Assembly (NCBI GenBank): GCA_965198095.1
Contig: OZ240239.1
Location: 3,906,001 to 3,970,000, forward strand
Length of the DNA: 64,000 nt
Source of the DNA: CBDFJH01 sp965198095
Lineage (GTDB): Bacteria > Latescibacterota > UBA2968 > GCA-2709665
Direction: 5' to 3'
Positions within the stretch are counted from its first letter, which is position 1; the number at the start of each line of letters is the position of its first letter. Position numbers and translations under genes: made by a program. This document shows positions 36,028 through 44,301 of the stretch, one piece after another. The notes under the pieces are model-generated. The model was given only the letters and a program-made list of their open reading frames with translations. It was not told the origin of the DNA and made no database searches.

Positions 36028-36158
36028 CCTAGCATGGTCGCGAAGACACGTTTGGGTTCAAATGGGCCGTAAGACAGGTCGCCCTGCAAACGTCAGAAGG
36101 CGGCGGCGTCACTTCGAGCCATCGCTTTGAGCGAAAGTCGAGAAGTCACGGTCCACTG

Positions 36159-36190
36159 ATGGGCGCCGTTCCGAACGGAACGGCGCCCAT
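36159..36190. terminator. bidirectional terminator between csp and SDR genes
   Basis: A 14-bp perfect stem, ATGGGCGCCGTTCC (36159-36172) / GGAACGGCGCCCAT (36177-36190), with a GAAC tetraloop, followed by TCGCGTTTT. It stands between two convergent genes. Confidence 0.7.
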
Positions 36191-36237
36191 TCGCGTTTTG
36201 GACTGCGAACGTGCGGCCCCAGTCCGGTCGGGCCTCT

Positions 36238-37056
36238 TCAAGCCGGGTCCGGATCGTCGGGCGGAACCGGGTGATCGTAGGTCTTTATGCCCTCGGGCGT
36301 GCTGTCCGCCAGATAGCCCCCATCCACGTAGACGACCTGTCCCGTAATGTAGCGTGCGTCCTCCGACGCGAGAAAGGCCACGACGTGCCCGATATCTTTT
36401 GGCCGGCCGCGAGCGCCCCAGGGAATGCGCTGGCGGTAGGCGCGAATCGTTTCGGCGTCCATCGAGGCGCCCAGCCCTTCGGTCGCGATCCCGCCCGGAC
36501 CAACTGCGTTCACGTTGATCTTGTAAGGCGCCAGGTCCACGGCCAGACTTCGGGTCAAGGATTCGACGCCCCCCTTTGACACGTGGTAGGAAGAGGTCTC
36601 GAAGTGCGCGGTTCGAGCCAGAATGGAGCTCATGTTCACGATCTTGCCGCCCGCCTTCCGGGGAATCATATGGCGGAGGACGGCCCGGGTGCAGTGAAAC
36701 ACGCCGTGCAGGTTCACGTCCAGGATCCCGTGCCACGTCTCCAGGGGCATCGTGCTGAAGTCTCCGTCGTGAAGGATCAGGATCCCGGCATTGTTGACCA
36801 GGATGTCGATCGGCCCGAAGTCGGCCCACGACGCGTCCACCATCCGCTCCACCGCCTCATAGTCGGCCACGCTCGCCTCCTGGGCCACGGCCCGGCGGCC
36901 CGTATCCTGAACCTCCTTCGCCACGGACGCCGCGCTCTCGCCGTTCACGTCGTTGACCACGATATCGGCTCCGGCCGCGGCCATGACCAGCGCCGAGGCC
37001 CGACCGATACCGCTGCCGGCCCCGGTCACGAGTGCGATCTTATTGCTGAGGTCCAT
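36238..37056 (-). CDS. short-chain dehydrogenase/reductase
   Basis: A 272-residue classical SDR: TGAGSGIGRASA cofactor loop, VNDVN at the end of strand 2, VNNAGI, catalytic Ser in VNMSSIL and YxxxK in SYHVSKGG, then VYVDGGYLAD. I chose ATG 37056 because CGGAGGAGACGGCA lies just upstream; the frame extends to 37101 without a site. The C-terminus (GIKTYDHPVPPDD) is longer than usual and probably packs at a dimer interface. Substrate unknown. Confidence 0.88.
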   Translation of the reverse strand: MDLSNKIALVTGAGSGIGRASALVMAAAGADIVVNDVNGESAASVAKEVQDTGRRAVAQEASVADYEAVERMVDASWADFGPIDILVNNAGILILHDGDFSTMPLETWHGILDVNLHGVFHCTRAVLRHMIPRKAGGKIVNMSSILARTAHFETSSYHVSKGGVESLTRSLAVDLAPYKINVNAVGPGGIATEGLGASMDAETIRAYRQRIPWGARGRPKDIGHVVAFLASEDARYITGQVVYVDGGYLADSTPEGIKTYDHPVPPDDPDPA

Positions 37057-37186
37057 TGCCGTCTCCTCCGTCTGGGGCGAAAAGTCGATGGGTTTCTCCA
37101 AGCGCGTTGCTCACGCCCCCTTCCGTGCCCGGACCCGCGATATCCTCTGGTCCACTTCAACCCGGAAACGCGCTCATCTCCACGGC

Positions 37187-38206
37187 TCACCGTGGGCTTG
37201 CGTCGCCCCACAGGTCGGTGCTCAGGTACTTCAGCCCGGAATCGTTCAACAGCACGACAATCGTCTTGCCTCTGGATCCGCTCTGAAGCAGCTGCAATGC
37301 CGCTGACACGTTCGCGCCTGACGAGAAGCCCGCAAAGATCCCCTCCACTTCGGCCAGGCGGCGGGCGGTTTGAAGGGCCTCCTCGTCCGTCACTTTTACC
37401 GCGCCGTCGACGTGCTGCCGCTTCAGGAGCGGCAACCGGGCCCACGGCATGGCGTAGCCGCCCCCCTGAATGCGATGATTGGGATGCGTGACCGGTTCCC
37501 CGGACAGGATCGCCGCCCCCTCCGGCTCGACGATGAAACACTGAATGGAAGGGTTGTGCGCCTTGAACGCGGCGGCGCATCCGGCAAACGAACCGCCGGT
37601 ACCGGGAAAATCACAGAAAACGTCAAACGCGCCGGACGACTGCCGAACGATCTCGGGTCCGGTGCGCAGAAAGTGGGCGCGGACATTGCCTTCGAGCTGA
37701 AACTGATCGGCCCGGAACGCATCGCGGTCCTGGACGATTTTCCGGGTCACCCGCTCGACCCGGTCGAGATCCCCGCCGGACACCCGGCCCGGTTTCGAAT
37801 CCGGCAGTTGATCCACCAGGACGACCTCCGCGCCCAGCGCGCGCATCATCCGGGCGCGTTCCGGGGAGTTGCCCTTCGACATGACGGCAACGAAGGGATA
37901 CCCCTTGATGCCGCACACAATCGCCAGCCCGGTACCCGTATTGCCGCTGGTGAGCTCGACGACGGTTTGGCCGGGCCTCAAAGCAGCTTCCGCCTCGGCG
38001 TCCTCGATGATCTGGCGCGCGATGCGATCCTTTTTGGAGAAACCCGGGTTCAGGTAGTCCATCTTGGCCAGGATCCGGCCGTCCACGTCCTTCGTGAGCC
38101 GGGAAAGCGCCACGAGGGGCGTATCCCCGATCGCCTCGATCGCGGAGTTCAGGACGCCTTCAGATCGGCGCATTGGCGCGACGCTGCGTGAGCGGTCGAC
38201 GTCCAT
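37187..38206 (-). CDS. PLP-dependent cysteine synthase / CBS-like enzyme
   Basis: A 339-residue fold-type II PLP enzyme. The Schiff-base Lys is K59 in NPGFSKKDRIA (family NPGGSVKDR). The substrate loop is TSGNTGTG, the phosphate loop PGTGGSFAG, and GFSSGANVSAALQ closes the C-terminal part. It would add sulfide or a thiol to O-acetylserine or serine. The Phe-Ser-Lys replacement near the Lys and lack of a CBS domain leave the exact reaction open. The ATG at 38206 is only 8 bases from a MITE end, whose CAGG would form its Shine-Dalgarno; ATG 38173 is an alternative. Confidence 0.85.
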   Translation of the reverse strand: MDVDRSRSVAPMRRSEGVLNSAIEAIGDTPLVALSRLTKDVDGRILAKMDYLNPGFSKKDRIARQIIEDAEAEAALRPGQTVVELTSGNTGTGLAIVCGIKGYPFVAVMSKGNSPERARMMRALGAEVVLVDQLPDSKPGRVSGGDLDRVERVTRKIVQDRDAFRADQFQLEGNVRAHFLRTGPEIVRQSSGAFDVFCDFPGTGGSFAGCAAAFKAHNPSIQCFIVEPEGAAILSGEPVTHPNHRIQGGGYAMPWARLPLLKRQHVDGAVKVTDEEALQTARRLAEVEGIFAGFSSGANVSAALQLLQSGSRGKTIVVLLNDSGLKYLSTDLWGDASPR

Positions 38207-38214
38207 CCATTTAG

Positions 38215-38390
38215 CCTGAATAATTCATAAAAAAGGTTAGGAAAGTCACTCGTGAAATCTGAACAATCTGCGTGAATACTGGGCTTTCCAGCTATTGCAC
38301 CCAAACAAAGGTTTTCAGCTCAAATTGGATCACTGGATTGTTCTACATAAAATGATGGAAACTTTTCAGAAAATTTGTGAATTATTCAGG
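38215..38390 (-). repeat. MITE-like repeat, copy 3a (176-bp core-less form)
   Basis: Both inverted ends are present: CCTGAATAATTCAT at 38215 and GTGAATTATTCAGG ending at 38390. Compared with the full element, the core is missing exactly between two ACGAGTGA direct repeats, leaving the right end joined to the left arm. Flanking tetramers are TTAG and TTGG. It lies directly upstream of the PLP enzyme start. Confidence 0.85.
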
Positions 38391-38497
38391 TTGGGCATCC
38401 CTCATCCATGGCCGGTCATCCGTCGCAATAGTTATAAGGGCCGCGTCGTGCGGACGCAGCCCCGGGGTGATCCTCGGCCTGCCGAATGGGCCTCTAG

Positions 38498-38931
38498 CCT
38501 GAATAATTCATAAAAAAGGTTAGGAAAGTCACTCGTACTCACCTTTTCTTGCCGCCCAAGAAAAGGTGACAAAAGAAGGGCGCCTGCCTGCCGCGCCCAA
38601 CGCGGCGCAGGCAGGCCCCTCAAACGCCGGGGAGGCTCGGGCCGTGGCGACTCAGCCCCACTGGAAAGGACTGGCGCCCGCGAAAGGATTGAACTCCTCC
38701 CCCCGCCTTATGCCCACTTCGGGACCCGCCCCCACACCGCGAATTTCCATTCGCCCCCACATCCGCCCCGCACCTGACCCCGTCCCACAGAGGGCCCCAA
38801 CCCCTGGGGAGGAGAAACGCCGAAGCAGCTGGAGAGCCGAAACGCCACGGCCGCGATGACATCTGGCCCGAATCACTCCTGAAATCTGAAAAATCCGCGT
38901 GAATACTGGGCCTTCCAGTTATTGCACCAAA
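38498..38931 (-). repeat. MITE-like repeat, copy 3b (truncated left arm)
   Basis: Begins with the inverted end CCTGAATAATTCAT at 38498, carries the full core in reverse orientation, then the left arm up to TTATTGCACCAAA. There the homology stops, and the last codons of the lyase gene (38919-39860) begin. The second inverted end is missing. Confidence 0.85.
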
Positions 38932-39860
38932 TCGGAAACCGGCCAACCCGCGCCTTTCAACACGTCACGGAGCTCCGCCAGCTCCTCCTCGTTGATCGGC
39001 TTCGACGGCGGGCGGGACACACCGCAGGGCCGCCCCATCACCGCCATCATCCCCTTCTTCACGATCCCCTGACCGCCGGTCCGCTCGGCCACCTTTTGAA
39101 AGACCTCTCGCAGACGAACGTTGACCGAGTCCAGCAGGGCCTGCGCCTCCTCGTAGCGCCCGTTTTCCATCAGGTCCCAGACCCTGAGGTCGTGAGGCGG
39201 GTAGATCTCGGAGGTGTGATTGATATATCCGTGGCCGCCCAGCTTGTGACATCGCACGGCGCTCAGGCTGTTGTCGATGATATTCCAGACGTCGACGAAC
39301 TCGAAGATATCTTCATACGCGTTCTCGCCCGCGAACGGACTCCACTTGATCGCAACGATATTCCGGATGTCGGTCATCCTCCGGTAGGTCTCCACGTCGA
39401 CCGGACAGTTCATATTCTTGGTGACGTAGACCATGATCCCGACGTCGATCGCGTCGGACAGATCGCCGTAAAAGTCGAGCAGGTCGTCCTGCGAGGGCAG
39501 GTTGAAGATCGGCGGACAGACCTGGAGCGCGATCGCGCCCAGGTCCTGCGCGCGCCTCGCATCTTCGATCGTGCGCTTCGTATCCTTGTAGTGAAGCCCG
39601 CAGACGATCGCCGCCTTGTCGTCGGCCGCCTGCACCGTCGTGCGCAGCAACGCCGGCCATTCGTGGTCGCTCAGCATCGGACCCTCGCCCATCGCCGCGG
39701 CCACCTTGATCACCGCTTTGCCCTTCACCAGCCCGCTCTCCACCCACCACTTCGTCAGCTCGGCCATCCGTCCGTAGTCCACCTCGTAGTCTTCGTCGAA
39801 CGGCGTCGGTACCGTTGCGATCGGCCCGACGATCAGTCGTTTGAGTGCCTCACGTTCCAT
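38919..39860 (-). CDS. DHDPS/N-acetylneuraminate lyase-family protein
   Basis: A 313-residue TIM-barrel class I aldolase or dehydratase. The Schiff-base Lys sits in IVAIKWSPF (about 173) and the Tyr in MVYVTKN (about 144), with PTPFDEDYEVDYGRM at the N-terminus. The glycine-rich GGTGE loop is replaced by KVAAAMGEGPML, so it is a divergent branch acting on an unknown keto acid. The stop codon and the last residues (DLVQ) fall inside the repeat next to it, so the original C-terminus was probably changed. A promoter lies at 39917-39945. Confidence 0.82.
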   Translation of the reverse strand: MEREALKRLIVGPIATVPTPFDEDYEVDYGRMAELTKWWVESGLVKGKAVIKVAAAMGEGPMLSDHEWPALLRTTVQAADDKAAIVCGLHYKDTKRTIEDARRAQDLGAIALQVCPPIFNLPSQDDLLDFYGDLSDAIDVGIMVYVTKNMNCPVDVETYRRMTDIRNIVAIKWSPFAGENAYEDIFEFVDVWNIIDNSLSAVRCHKLGGHGYINHTSEIYPPHDLRVWDLMENGRYEEAQALLDSVNVRLREVFQKVAERTGGQGIVKKGMMAVMGRPCGVSRPPSKPINEEELAELRDVLKGAGWPVSDLVQ

Positions 39861-39916
39861 GCGCGCTCCTGTCTATTTTCCTCAAGGCCCGTGCCTCTCT
39901 GGCGAACGCCACGGCC

Positions 39917-39945
39917 AATATAGCGATCCTCTCGCGACTTGTCCA
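39917..39945 (-). promoter_or_regulatory. promoter of the DHDPS-like gene
   Basis: On the minus strand, TGGACA (39945-39940) and TATATT (39922-39917) with a 17-base spacer, about 57 bases upstream of the ATG at 39860. Confidence 0.6.
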
Positions 39946-40017
39946 CTGCCCCCGACCTGGATGCCGCGGCTGGACGATCTGCTGGTTCGAAAAAACCGCC
40001 GGTGCTTCGCTGAATCC

Positions 40018-41463
40018 TCAATCCGCTGTTCCCGCTTGCATATGCTTCTTGAGCACGTCGATGTATCCCTGGTTGCGGACGCAGTTCTCCAAACGGAAGG
40101 ATTGCATCGTTTCGTCGATCTCGGCGTCCGACATGCCGTGGAATCGCCGTGCGAAAGGAGTCTGAAGCAGCTCCGCGGCGTATCCCGAAAGCGCCCGGTC
40201 GGCAAGGGTCGTCTCGCTGGCGCTGGAATCCGGCTCCGGATCGGTGCACCGGGTCTGGATGACGGCCGACAGGCGACGCAATGCGCCCGTTGCGACGTTC
40301 GGTCGGAAAGTGCCCCAGTTGTCGGTGTGCAGTGCCTGTTTGGCGGTGAAGATGTCCCGGATCTTCTGCATGTATCGGCAATCCGGATCGACCATCACCC
40401 AACCCATGACGCAGATGTCTTTGTAGTTCACGGTCGCCCAGTGGTGAATCCCCAATTCCTCGAAGACGCTGATCTGGTCGTCTATCGCATGTAGTCGGTC
40501 GCCCTCTTCCTCTCGCGGGCCGGTGAAGAACGCGCCGAATTCAGCCTCCCATAGAGGCACGTTGTGTTTCTGCGTGAACTGATACCCCTGCGAGCTGCGG
40601 AGGAAATCCAGGATCTTCGCGCGATCCCAATACGTTCCGCCGAACGCGCCCGGATAGGGACCCGGGCCTCTTGCCGGAGGGAGATAGTGATGGGAACAGT
40701 AGACCAGGTTTTCGGCGAACGGTGCGTCAAACCCGTCGAACCTCGACCCGAGCTGGTCGCCGTCCAGGTAGACGATGTGATCGGCGTCGATCTCGCGGAT
40801 CGCGCTCACGACGCGGCGATAGACCGCGTTGAGCAGGTCCCGGTCGGAGGAGCGCCCGCTGCGAAACGGCCCGGGACTGTTGCTCTGTCCGCTGATCGGC
40901 TCGTTCATCACGTTATACCCCGCGTTCGCGGGGTGATCCCTGTAGCGTCGAGCGAAGGTCTGCCACAGTGCCACAAACCGGTCCTGGAAGTGCGGGTGCT
41001 GCCAGAAAAGGGAATGGTTCGTGGCGTTGTCGCTATGCCATCGGTTGTTCTGGTATCCCTGCACGGCGTGGAGATCCAGGATCGCATAGATCTCGTGCCG
41101 GGCGCACCCGTCCAGGGCCTGGTCCAGACGGCGGAATCCTTTCTCCAGATACTGGAACGGAGCGGCGTCGCTCTCGAAATGCCGGTAATTCAGGGGAATC
41201 CGCAGGACCGTGGCGCCGGATGCCTTCATCAGGACGATGTCGTCCTCGGTAAAGAAATGGTCGAGCCACCGGTCGAACAGAAACTCGGCCTTCCCGGGGC
41301 CCAGCTCCCTGGCAAAGGTCTCGCGCAGCTGGTGTTCCGTCCCGGGGTATCCGTTCATCCAGTTTTCCATGTTCATCCAGCCGCCGAGAAACGTCCCCCG
41401 GAGCCGGACCGTCTTCCCCGAGCTGTCAACGATGTTTCCGCCATCGACTTGAAGCAAGTCCAC
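40018..41463 (-). CDS. glycoside hydrolase family 5-like (cellulase fold)
   Basis: A 481-residue retaining beta-glycosidase of clan A. The acid/base is E188 in NVMNEPISG and the nucleophile E308 in WEAEFGAF. Other conserved places are RIPLNYRHF, LDLHAVQG and the His pair in CSHHYLPP. There is no signal peptide, so it is probably intracellular, acting on imported oligosaccharides or glycolipids. GTG 41463 follows AGAGGTGAGAC. The gene starts 3 bases after the stop of the small membrane protein, so they share an operon. Confidence 0.85.
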   Translation of the reverse strand: MDLLQVDGGNIVDSSGKTVRLRGTFLGGWMNMENWMNGYPGTEHQLRETFARELGPGKAEFLFDRWLDHFFTEDDIVLMKASGATVLRIPLNYRHFESDAAPFQYLEKGFRRLDQALDGCARHEIYAILDLHAVQGYQNNRWHSDNATNHSLFWQHPHFQDRFVALWQTFARRYRDHPANAGYNVMNEPISGQSNSPGPFRSGRSSDRDLLNAVYRRVVSAIREIDADHIVYLDGDQLGSRFDGFDAPFAENLVYCSHHYLPPARGPGPYPGAFGGTYWDRAKILDFLRSSQGYQFTQKHNVPLWEAEFGAFFTGPREEEGDRLHAIDDQISVFEELGIHHWATVNYKDICVMGWVMVDPDCRYMQKIRDIFTAKQALHTDNWGTFRPNVATGALRRLSAVIQTRCTDPEPDSSASETTLADRALSGYAAELLQTPFARRFHGMSDAEIDETMQSFRLENCVRNQGYIDVLKKHMQAGTAD

Positions 41464-41466
41464 GTC

Positions 41467-41931
41467 TCACCTCTCGGACCGGGTGCTGCGTCGTGCCCTG
41501 GGGATCCACCAGGCCGTGACGACGGCCAGGATCGTCCACAACCCGTGGCCGTCAGCCAACACGGGCCAGATGTTCTTGACAAAAAAGGCGGCCACCTTCA
41601 GGCTCAGGAACGAGACCTCACCCCCAGCCATGGCGCCAAAGGTTTCCATCACCATCTTCTTATAGTGGTAGAAGAACGGGATGTAATGCCCGAGGGCGAT
41701 GCCTGAAAGCGCGGCAGCGACCGCGCCGATCTGAAGGCTGCGTCCTCCGCGGCCTCGGCAAAGGAGAAGCGCGGCAGACCCGGACAGGGCGCCAAGCACC
41801 CAGGCAGCGAAGCCGACCGGGCGATCCAAGACGATGACGACGAGGCCCCAGATGGCGCCCCCGATGAGAGAGATCAGGATGCCGCCCAGAACCGCGGGCG
41901 CGACGGGCGATAGCTTGATGCGTTGAGACAT
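41467..41931 (-). CDS. small integral membrane protein
   Basis: A 154-residue protein with about four membrane helices: APAVLGGILISLIGGAIWGL, FAAWVLGALSGSAALLL, IGAVAAALSGIALG and GLWTILAVVTAWWI. No family is recognised. It ends in basic residues (RARRSTRSER), suggesting a cytoplasmic C-terminus. It directly precedes the GH5-like gene. Confidence 0.65.
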   Translation of the reverse strand: MSQRIKLSPVAPAVLGGILISLIGGAIWGLVVIVLDRPVGFAAWVLGALSGSAALLLCRGRGGRSLQIGAVAAALSGIALGHYIPFFYHYKKMVMETFGAMAGGEVSFLSLKVAAFFVKNIWPVLADGHGLWTILAVVTAWWIPRARRSTRSER

Positions 41932-41952
41932 CGTCGGCCTATCCGTTTAGAT

Positions 41953-42114
41953 TTATTGACCCGAACGCCCGGCGAGGACGCGCGGTCCCGCCTCGAAGCT
42001 CGAATGAATCGTCCGGTCGAGCGTGAACGCGACGGAGCCGAAGCTGAGCATGGAGTCATGCCCGGGGCTCGGGCCATCGGTCTCGATATCCGTGCTGACG
42101 TAGATCTCGCCCAT
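41953..42114 (-). pseudogene. DEDDh exonuclease, N-terminal fragment
   Basis: A 53-residue frame beginning ATG at 42114. It reads MGEIYVSTDIETDGPSPG, then DSMLSFGSVAF: the N-terminus of 3'-5' exonucleases of the RNase T/DnaQ type, with the first metal-binding pair D-x-E in STDIETDG. Intact members are about 180 residues. Here the sequence stops after LDRTIHSSFEAG plus a few unrelated residues, so only the first exonuclease motif remains. Likely a truncated gene between the membrane protein and the dehydrogenase ruin. Confidence 0.7.
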
Positions 42115-42126
42115 CGTTCCGAGGAT

Positions 42127-43120
42127 CTACCCCTTCTGCTTCTCGCGCCGGTCGGCCATCACCTGCTCGGTCCGGCGCAGCAGCAGCTCGTCTTTCTCGC
42201 TGCGCACGTCGAGCGGATCCTGTCCGGACCAGTCGTAGTAGCCCCTGCCCGCCTCGAGGCCTGTCTCCCCCCGTGCGACCATCGCCTGGAGATAGGCCAG
42301 GGGGGCTTCCCAGCCGGCCAGATGCTTCCAGAGGTGTTCGGCGACCCGGACGTGCGTGTTGAGCCCGTTGATGTCGCGCTGCTCGAGCGGACCCGCCGTC
42401 GTAAACCGGGGCGCCAAGCCCAGGACGACGGCCGAGTCGATCGCCTCGGCGTCGGCCACGCCCGTGGCCAGCAGGTGCACCGCCTCCCGGATGACGGCGT
42501 GCTGCAGGCGGTTCACGAGGAAACCGGGCACGTCCCGATTCACGCGCAGCGTGATCCGGCCCAGCCGCGTCCAGATCTCGCACAGCGCGGCCACGGTCTC
42601 ATCCGAGGTCTCCCGCCCGCGAATCACCTCCACGACCGGCACGATGTGCCCGGGCTGAACGAAGTGCGAGCCCGCGATCCGGTCCCGATGCGCCATCCGA
42701 ACGCCCAGGTCGGTGATCGGCAGACTCGACGTGTTGCTCGCCAGGATCGCCTCCCGGGGCGCCGCCCCATCCATCCGCTCGAAAAGCGCCTGCTTCGCCT
42801 CGAGGTCTTCGGGAATCGACTCGACGACGAACGCCGCGTCCGCGACCGCCTCGGCCAGGTCCGTCGTCGTCCGGATGCGCCCGGTCACGGCATCGGGCGT
42901 CTCCCCGTGAAGCCAGTCCGTGCCGGCAGAGATCCCCGGCGCAGCGGCGCACCGCTTTCATGGCCCGGTCCAGGCTCTCCTGCCGGCGGCTCATCAGCAC
43001 GGTTTCCCGACTCCCCGCGGCCAGCACCAGACCGATCTGGCTGCCCATCAGACCGGCGCCGACCACGGCCGTCTTTGTCAGAAAGAGATCCTGTGCCATT
43101 TTCTTCGCGGGATCACGCAT
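42127..43120 (-). pseudogene. 3-hydroxyacyl-CoA dehydrogenase, single-base frameshift
   Basis: The N-terminal NAD fold (KTAVVGAGLMGSQIGLVLAA) is in one frame up to CRHGLAS. The rest (RIRTTTDLAEAVADAAFVVE, SNTSSLPIT, GSHFVQPGHIVPVVEV, NRDVPGFLVNRL) is in another. Adding one base in the CCCC run at about 42902-42906 gives LASPGETPDAVTGRIR and one continuous protein of about 330 residues. The gene would oxidise a 3-hydroxyacyl-CoA with NAD. Start is ATG 43120 or 43099. Real decay or a homopolymer error. Confidence 0.85.
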
Positions 43121-43334
43121 CTCCCTGCTTTCCCCGGAACAGGTTGCGGCGCCGCGGCCCGGCGCGGGACAGCGCGTCGCGCATTCCGGGTCCTGTTAAG
43201 GAAAGCACCCTGTTTCACATAAGCTCCAAGCAGTTCCCCCTTCCTCTCAGGAAGGGGGGTAGGGGGTAGGTCTCGCATACTCGAGGAATGATTCCAATGC
43301 TTTTCAAAACCGTTATTGGACAGGTGCGGCTCCA

Positions 43335-43391
43335 AGTAATACAAAATTCGCTCGTCATTTTCCACCGGCAGCAAGCTGCCGGCGCCACACC
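43335..43391 (+). repeat. repeat family B, copy 3
   Basis: AATACAAAATTCGCTCGTCA continues to CCGGCAGCaaGCTGCCGG and CGCCACACCGG. As at 34.4 kb, a family C element follows at once. Confidence 0.8.
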
Positions 43392-43423
43392 GGAGTTCCT
43401 CAGGAGCGCACGATACGGTTGCT

Positions 43424-43528
43424 ACGATACGCCCCTGTAATCCCTATAATATACTGTAAATACACTGTAATATGCTGTAATCCCCGTAATATGCTGTAAT
43501 GATGTCAACGTTTACCGCTCCCGGCAAT
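43424..43528 (+). repeat. repeat family C, copy 3, with decayed tandem units
   Basis: ACGATACGCCCCTGTAAT, then six or seven variants of a 9-11-base unit (ATACTGTAA, ATGCTGTAAT, CCCCGTAAT), then GATGTCAACGTTTACCGCTC. Its right end contributes the last codons and stop of the adjacent minus-strand gene at 43512. Confidence 0.8.
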
Positions 43529-44225
43529 CCGCCTCGGAAACGGCCGGCGCGTCCCGGTCGCTTACGATGTGAATCAGATGGTAGATTACGGAAGCGGCGC
43601 GGTTGCGCGCGCCGTGCGCGATCAGCGAGGCCTCGGACAACACGCCCTCGGAGACGGCCCGAACCGCCCCGGCATCATAGCCGTCCACCAGGACGACGCG
43701 GCCGGCGGTCTCGTCGGCAGACTCGCGGAGACGCTTCTCCTCGGTCTCCACGCGGCTGGCGGCCTCATCCCCTTCCAGGAAATGGGCGCCCACGATCCCG
43801 GGCCGGCGGACCAGGCCGGGTAACGCATCGGCAGCCAGCCAGTCCCCCAACGCCTCCGCCGAGTCCATCGCCGGCGCGAGTCGAATCGTGAGCAAATGGG
43901 CACCCACTCCGCTGCCGAAAGTCGCCCTCACGCGGCACAGCGTCCGGTTCATGTTCCGGAAAGACGGCATGATCCGTTGAGACCAGGGGGTTGGATGATT
44001 CACGCGGTCGAGATAGGGCCCCGAGGCGAGCGTCGCGAGATCTTCGACCTCATACATCACGAAATACCCCGGCGTTCCCGACACCGCGACCCCCCGCCGG
44101 CCGCGAATGAACCCGGGCACGCCCAGCCGCTCCGGCAGATGCTCGTGCGAGTGCCACGCGTCGTGCTCAGCCGGGTCCGTCACGTCATACCAGAAGACCA
44201 TCGCGCCTGCGCCCAGCAATCCCAC
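43512..44225 (-). CDS. dimeric alpha+beta barrel protein of unknown function
   Basis: A 237-residue protein beginning GAGAMVFWYDVTDPAEHDAW and continuing HSHEHLPERLGVPGFIRGRR, a conserved opening in a family of EthD/ABM-like proteins, repeated in weaker form in the second half (DWLAADALPGLVRRPGIVGA). This suggests two ferredoxin-like halves. No catalytic residues are evident. The C-terminal CRER-stop lies inside a family C repeat, so the original end may have been replaced. It is downstream of the Gfo/Idh/MocA ruin, same strand. Confidence 0.65.
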   Translation of the reverse strand: MGLLGAGAMVFWYDVTDPAEHDAWHSHEHLPERLGVPGFIRGRRGVAVSGTPGYFVMYEVEDLATLASGPYLDRVNHPTPWSQRIMPSFRNMNRTLCRVRATFGSGVGAHLLTIRLAPAMDSAEALGDWLAADALPGLVRRPGIVGAHFLEGDEAASRVETEEKRLRESADETAGRVVLVDGYDAGAVRAVSEGVLSEASLIAHGARNRAASVIYHLIHIVSDRDAPAVSEADCRER

Positions 44226-44301
44226 GGTTTCCTCCTGTCTTCGTTGCCCGCCCCGGACGCGTTCGTCGACACCGGGCGGCTGCGTCGTGAGCCTGCCCCG
44301 T

